This document shows, piece by piece, positions 61,118 through 64,000 of a stretch of 64,000 nt of DNA. The translations under genes were made by a program, and so were the position numbers. The stretch spans positions 1-64,000 of the forward strand of contig JAFDFZ010000014.1 of NCBI GenBank assembly GCA_019309565.1, read 5' to 3'. The notes beneath the pieces were generated by a model. That model saw only the letters and a program-made list of their open reading frames with translations, made no database searches and was not told where the DNA came from. The DNA comes from Deltaproteobacteria bacterium (GTDB lineage Bacteria > Desulfobacterota > Desulfobacteria > Desulfobacterales > SURF-15). Each line of letters begins with the position of its first letter. The first letter of the stretch is position 1.

Positions 61118-62341
61118 ATGATTTTTAGAATTCTACTGTCAATTCTTGTTGTGTTCGCCATTACCAACTTAAACAGTACTGTACTGGCTAAGGAGGTGAT
61201 CAAAATCGGGGTTGTCACCCCACTGTCGGCCCCCGGTGGAGTAGAAACAGGACAGGCCCTGCTGGACGGAGCAAAGATAGCAGCCAATGAAATCAATGAA
61301 AAAGGGGGGCTTCTCGGTAAAAAAGTTAAACTTGTGGTTGGAGACACTAGCGGGTTACCCGAGAAGGGAACATCGGTTATGGAGAGATTGATCACACACG
61401 ATAAGGTGGTAGCTGTCGGTGGTGAGGCTCACAGCTCCGTTGCCATGGCGGAAATCGAAGTTGTTCATCGTTATGGCATACCATTTGTGGTCTCAGAGGC
61501 CTGGGCCGATGCTATTACCGCCAGAGGATACCCCGAGGTGTTTCGGCTTACCGTCAGTAATTCCCTGATTTATTCCAAGGCTGCAAAATGGATAAAAGAT
61601 TCAGGATTTAAGCATGTTGCAGTAATCGGCGAAAATTCTGACTGGGGCCTTGGCGTCATCCGTGTGTTTAAAGACAATTTGGTGAAGGCAGGCATTAAAG
61701 TTACCTCCTTTTCAGCTGAACGCACTATCACCGACTTTACCCCTCAGCTTCTTCAACTAAAGAAGATGACCCCGCCAGTAGATTTTCTGGTTGATGGGTT
61801 TACAGGGGCTGGCGAGTTGCTTATGATAAAACAGGCTTATGAGCTAGGTTTCGCGCCGTCTAAAAATTGTGCACTGCTTGGAGCCGGCATGGATACGCTA
61901 TACCCTGGATTTTGGGATACGGTTGGGGAGGCAGGTATCTATGTGCTGAGTAATCCGGCCGGGTTACCCGGTCTGCCTAAAACTAACACTTCAGAAAAAT
62001 TCAAAAAAATCTTTAAGGCCAAACACGGCCGAGAACCAGATGCTGTAGCAATGGAGGGGTACGACACCATTATGGTGATTGCCGAAGCCATAAAAGCAGC
62101 TCAGAGCACCGATGGAAAAAAATTGATCAGTGCTCTTGAAAACAAAGTGAATTGGGAGGGGACTCGAGGTGTCATAAATTTTACTACACAAAAGGAACCT
62201 GATTGGGCATATCATATGTGGATGGATGTGCCAGTGTTTATTATTCAATACACCGAATTAAACCAGGATCCATCCAAGGCCGCAATTCTGTGGCCTGAAA
62301 AATATGCTACGGTTAAGGGATATTTGAAACCGGCGCGTTAG
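61118..62341 (+). CDS. Liv-type ABC periplasmic binding protein (second system)
   Basis: 407-aa exported receptor. A signal peptide occupies residues 1-24 (hydrophobic core ILLSILVVFAITNL, cleavage near VLAK). IKIGVVTPLSAPGGVETGQAL, GGLLGKKVKLVVGDTSG and FVVSEAWADAITARGYPEVFRLTVSNSLIYS are type I PBP features. ATG 61118 is preferred since AAGGAGGGG (61103-61111) lies seven bases upstream; ATG 61100 would sit before the site. It differs clearly from the first livK. Ligand unknown. Confidence 0.88.
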   Translation: MIFRILLSILVVFAITNLNSTVLAKEVIKIGVVTPLSAPGGVETGQALLDGAKIAANEINEKGGLLGKKVKLVVGDTSGLPEKGTSVMERLITHDKVVAVGGEAHSSVAMAEIEVVHRYGIPFVVSEAWADAITARGYPEVFRLTVSNSLIYSKAAKWIKDSGFKHVAVIGENSDWGLGVIRVFKDNLVKAGIKVTSFSAERTITDFTPQLLQLKKMTPPVDFLVDGFTGAGELLMIKQAYELGFAPSKNCALLGAGMDTLYPGFWDTVGEAGIYVLSNPAGLPGLPKTNTSEKFKKIFKAKHGREPDAVAMEGYDTIMVIAEAIKAAQSTDGKKLISALENKVNWEGTRGVINFTTQKEPDWAYHMWMDVPVFIIQYTELNQDPSKAAILWPEKYATVKGYLKPAR

Positions 62342-62364
62342 CCTGAACAAAGACTCCTACGTGC

Positions 62365-62400
62365 AATTATCCCTCCCCGGTTGACCTGGGAGGGATAATT
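62365..62400 (+). promoter_or_regulatory. Intercistronic stem-loop between the binding protein and livH genes
   Basis: AATTATCCCTCCC (62365-62377) pairs perfectly with GGGAGGGATAATT (62388-62400), a 13-bp stem with a 10-base loop and no T-run. Such hairpins after binding-protein genes usually stabilise the upstream message and lower permease expression relative to receptor. Confidence 0.6.
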
Positions 62401-62412
62401 ATTGGGTGATCC

Positions 62413-63321
62413 ATGCTGTTTTTATCACAGTTAACCAATGCTCTTGTTATAGGCACGCTTTATGGCCTGATGTCTTTAGGTTTATCATTGATCTTTGGTG
62501 TATTGAAATTGGTGAACTTTGCCCACGGGGAATCTTTGATGGTAGGAGGATATGTTTACTATTTCATTACAAGCTCTTTGTTGGTCAAATCCTTTGGGCT
62601 GCCGCTTCCTTTTGCTCTGATAGCGTGCCTACCTGTACTTTACTTTTTCGGCTTTTTTGTTGAAAAAACCTTTCTCCGATCTGCTTACCAAAAAAAGATT
62701 GCACGTTACGATGAGTATGTGATCCTGGTTACATTTACCCTTGGTATATTCTTGCAAAACCTTGCACTTCCGGTGTTCGGACCTTATAACAGGCAGGCTC
62801 CAGCCATATTCAAAGGGCGAATCCGAATAGGAGAACTGATCATTGCAGGGGACCGGATCACTGCCGCCCTCATTGCCCTGATCGTCATTGGTCTTTTAAT
62901 TTTCTTCCTGTATCGAACGTATCTTGGTAAGGGACTGCGTGCGGTTGCTCAGAACCCGAATGCGGCTTCCATTGTTGGTATCAATGTCACTCGAATACGA
63001 AGCATGGCTTTTGGAATCGGGATCACCCTTTCAGGAGTTGCCGGAGCGTTGCTTGGTCCGATCTTTTTGGTCAACCCTGGGATGGGCATCCCGTTTGCCA
63101 TTAAAGCGTTTGTAATTGTGGTTTTGGGGGGAATGGGTTCCATCAAAGGAACCATTATAGGTGCGTATATTCTAGCAATTGTGGAAAGCTTTGGATCCAT
63201 TCTTCTGCCAGATCCTACCCGTGCCCTTGCCTATAAAGATGCCTATGGTTTGTTAATATTGGTGTTGATCTTGCTTTTTCGTCCCCATGGGCTTTTCGGC
63301 GAAAAAGAAAGACGAGCATGA
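62413..63321 (+). CDS. livH: Liv-type ABC permease LivH (second system)
   Basis: 302-aa permease. NALVIGTLYGLMSLGLSLIFGVLKLVNFAHG starts the LivH pattern; GIPFAIKAFVIVVLGGMGSIKGTIIGAYILA is the C-terminal segment. It begins 12 bp after the stem-loop and overlaps the next gene by 4 bp. It lacks a strong ribosome site. Confidence 0.9.
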   Translation: MLFLSQLTNALVIGTLYGLMSLGLSLIFGVLKLVNFAHGESLMVGGYVYYFITSSLLVKSFGLPLPFALIACLPVLYFFGFFVEKTFLRSAYQKKIARYDEYVILVTFTLGIFLQNLALPVFGPYNRQAPAIFKGRIRIGELIIAGDRITAALIALIVIGLLIFFLYRTYLGKGLRAVAQNPNAASIVGINVTRIRSMAFGIGITLSGVAGALLGPIFLVNPGMGIPFAIKAFVIVVLGGMGSIKGTIIGAYILAIVESFGSILLPDPTRALAYKDAYGLLILVLILLFRPHGLFGEKERRA

Positions 63322-64000
63322 AAACCTTCTCTATCATAATGTTGCTTCTTTTTGCAGCTGCAATTCCCTACATGTTTAAAGATTACTGGCTATATGTAAT
63401 CATAATAGGTGTATACTATGCAATTCTTTCTACATCCTGGTCCATGCTCGCCGGGCAGGTAGGAATCATATCTTTCGCCCATGCAGCCTTTGCCGCTGTT
63501 GGAGCTTACACCTCGTCTCTTATGGTGACAAAGCTGGGAGTACCCATTCCTGTTGGAATGTTGGCTGGCGCAGGCATTGCCGGGATTTTCGGATTATTTA
63601 TTGGGTCCTTAACCTTGAGGATGAGAGGACCATATCTTGCACTTACAACGCTTGGTTTCTCAGAAATCTTCCGGATATTTTTGACCGCTGAATATGAACT
63701 GACCCGAGGTTCTTACGGTTTGCGGGTTCCTCTTATCTTTGGGGGAAACAAAGTAGCTTCTTACTATATCGGACTTGGCCTTTTGGTAATTACTGTGTTT
63801 AGCCTGTCCATTATGCTTCGATCAAAACTTGGTCTTTTTTTATTGGCAATGCGAGAAGATGAAGATGGAGCGGCAACCAGAGGAGTGAATACAGTTTTTT
63901 ATCGTCTGTATGCATTTGTAGTAACAAGTGCATTTGCCGGTATAGCCGGGGGGTTCTACGCACACGTGGTGGGCCTTGTGAGCCCTCGTATGGCAATGAT
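63318..64000 (+). CDS. livM: Liv-type ABC permease LivM (second system), cut by window edge
   Basis: The first 227 residues, starting at ATG 63318 and overlapping livH (ATGA). The translated segment includes STSWSMLAGQVGIISFAHAAFAAVGAYTSS in pattern, MRGPYLALTTLGFSEIFRI and LRSKLGLFLLAMREDEDGAATRGVN, typical LivM. The gene continues past the window. Confidence 0.9.
   Translation, partial: MKTFSIIMLLLFAAAIPYMFKDYWLYVIIIGVYYAILSTSWSMLAGQVGIISFAHAAFAAVGAYTSSLMVTKLGVPIPVGMLAGAGIAGIFGLFIGSLTLRMRGPYLALTTLGFSEIFRIFLTAEYELTRGSYGLRVPLIFGGNKVASYYIGLGLLVITVFSLSIMLRSKLGLFLLAMREDEDGAATRGVNTVFYRLYAFVVTSAFAGIAGGFYAHVVGLVSPRMAM

Overview
The window looks like a chromosomal segment of a strictly anaerobic Desulfobacterota member, most likely Desulfobacterales-like. 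This is inferred from gene content, not from a marker gene. Pointers are a CobA-HemD fusion beside hemC, selA (a selenocysteine user), a NapH-type polyferredoxin behind an FNR/CRP-family half-site palindrome, two Liv-type ABC transporters, a CaiB/BaiF CoA-transferase, a PaaK-type CoA ligase and a PreA-like flavoprotein. No rRNA, tRNA, CRISPR array or prophage was seen. About 57 credible protein genes are present; both window ends cut genes (a HAD hydrolase at the left, a livM at the right).

Layout. 1-6.7 kb: HAD fragment, PiT transporter plus DUF47 partner, a RAYT-type tyrosine transposase inside 28-bp inverted repeats, a SelA-like PLP enzyme, the NapH-like Fe-S membrane protein and an HpcH/HpaI aldolase. 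6.7-15.6 kb: a dispersed-repeat intergenic region, then a forward transport block with a three-gene iron-type ABC system, a small secreted protein, a second PiT/DUF47 pair and a DASS symporter. 15.6-18.7 kb: reverse CoA-transferase, GT4 glycosyltransferase and methyltransferase with overlapping ends. 18.8-26.6 kb: reverse motA-motB-PilZ and plsC-RNase J-ftsK-methyltransferase. 27-34.7 kb: DUF4405 membrane protein, M20 amidohydrolase, transglutaminase-like protein, a radical SAM protein with a Tat signal, TyrA, a kinase, a HAD protein and a GIY-YIG protein. 34.7-41 kb: a structured leader, then paaK-livGFKHM. 41-52 kb, reverse: peptidase-gpgS-moaA, FmdB-hemC-cobA/hemD, a deoxyhypusine-synthase-like protein, gmhA, and selA with a degenerate GGDEF-TPR protein. 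52-64 kb: rfbB, a SpoIIE-type phosphatase, an unknown membrane protein, a repeat cluster with a broken PreA-like gene, a reverse catabolic set (oxidoreductase, class III aminotransferase, PreA-like), and a second liv transporter.

Working together. Several sets are coupled by 1-32 bp overlaps: fmdB/hemC/cobA-hemD for tetrapyrroles, plsC/RNase J, selA/TPR, motAB/PilZ, and peptidase/gpgS/moaA. The paaK-liv set suggests uptake and CoA activation of a carboxylic (probably aromatic) acid. The PreA-like/aminotransferase/Gfo-Idh set beside a second liv system suggests use of a nitrogenous compound.

The most unusual material is non-coding: a RAYT element with precise long inverted ends, a probable non-autonomous relative with a perfect 39-bp tandem duplication 53 kb away, a near-identical hairpin repeat in two intergenic regions, and a three-hairpin attenuator-like leader before paaK. 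I found no clearly new multi-gene system; the Tat-signal radical SAM protein and its neighbours come closest.
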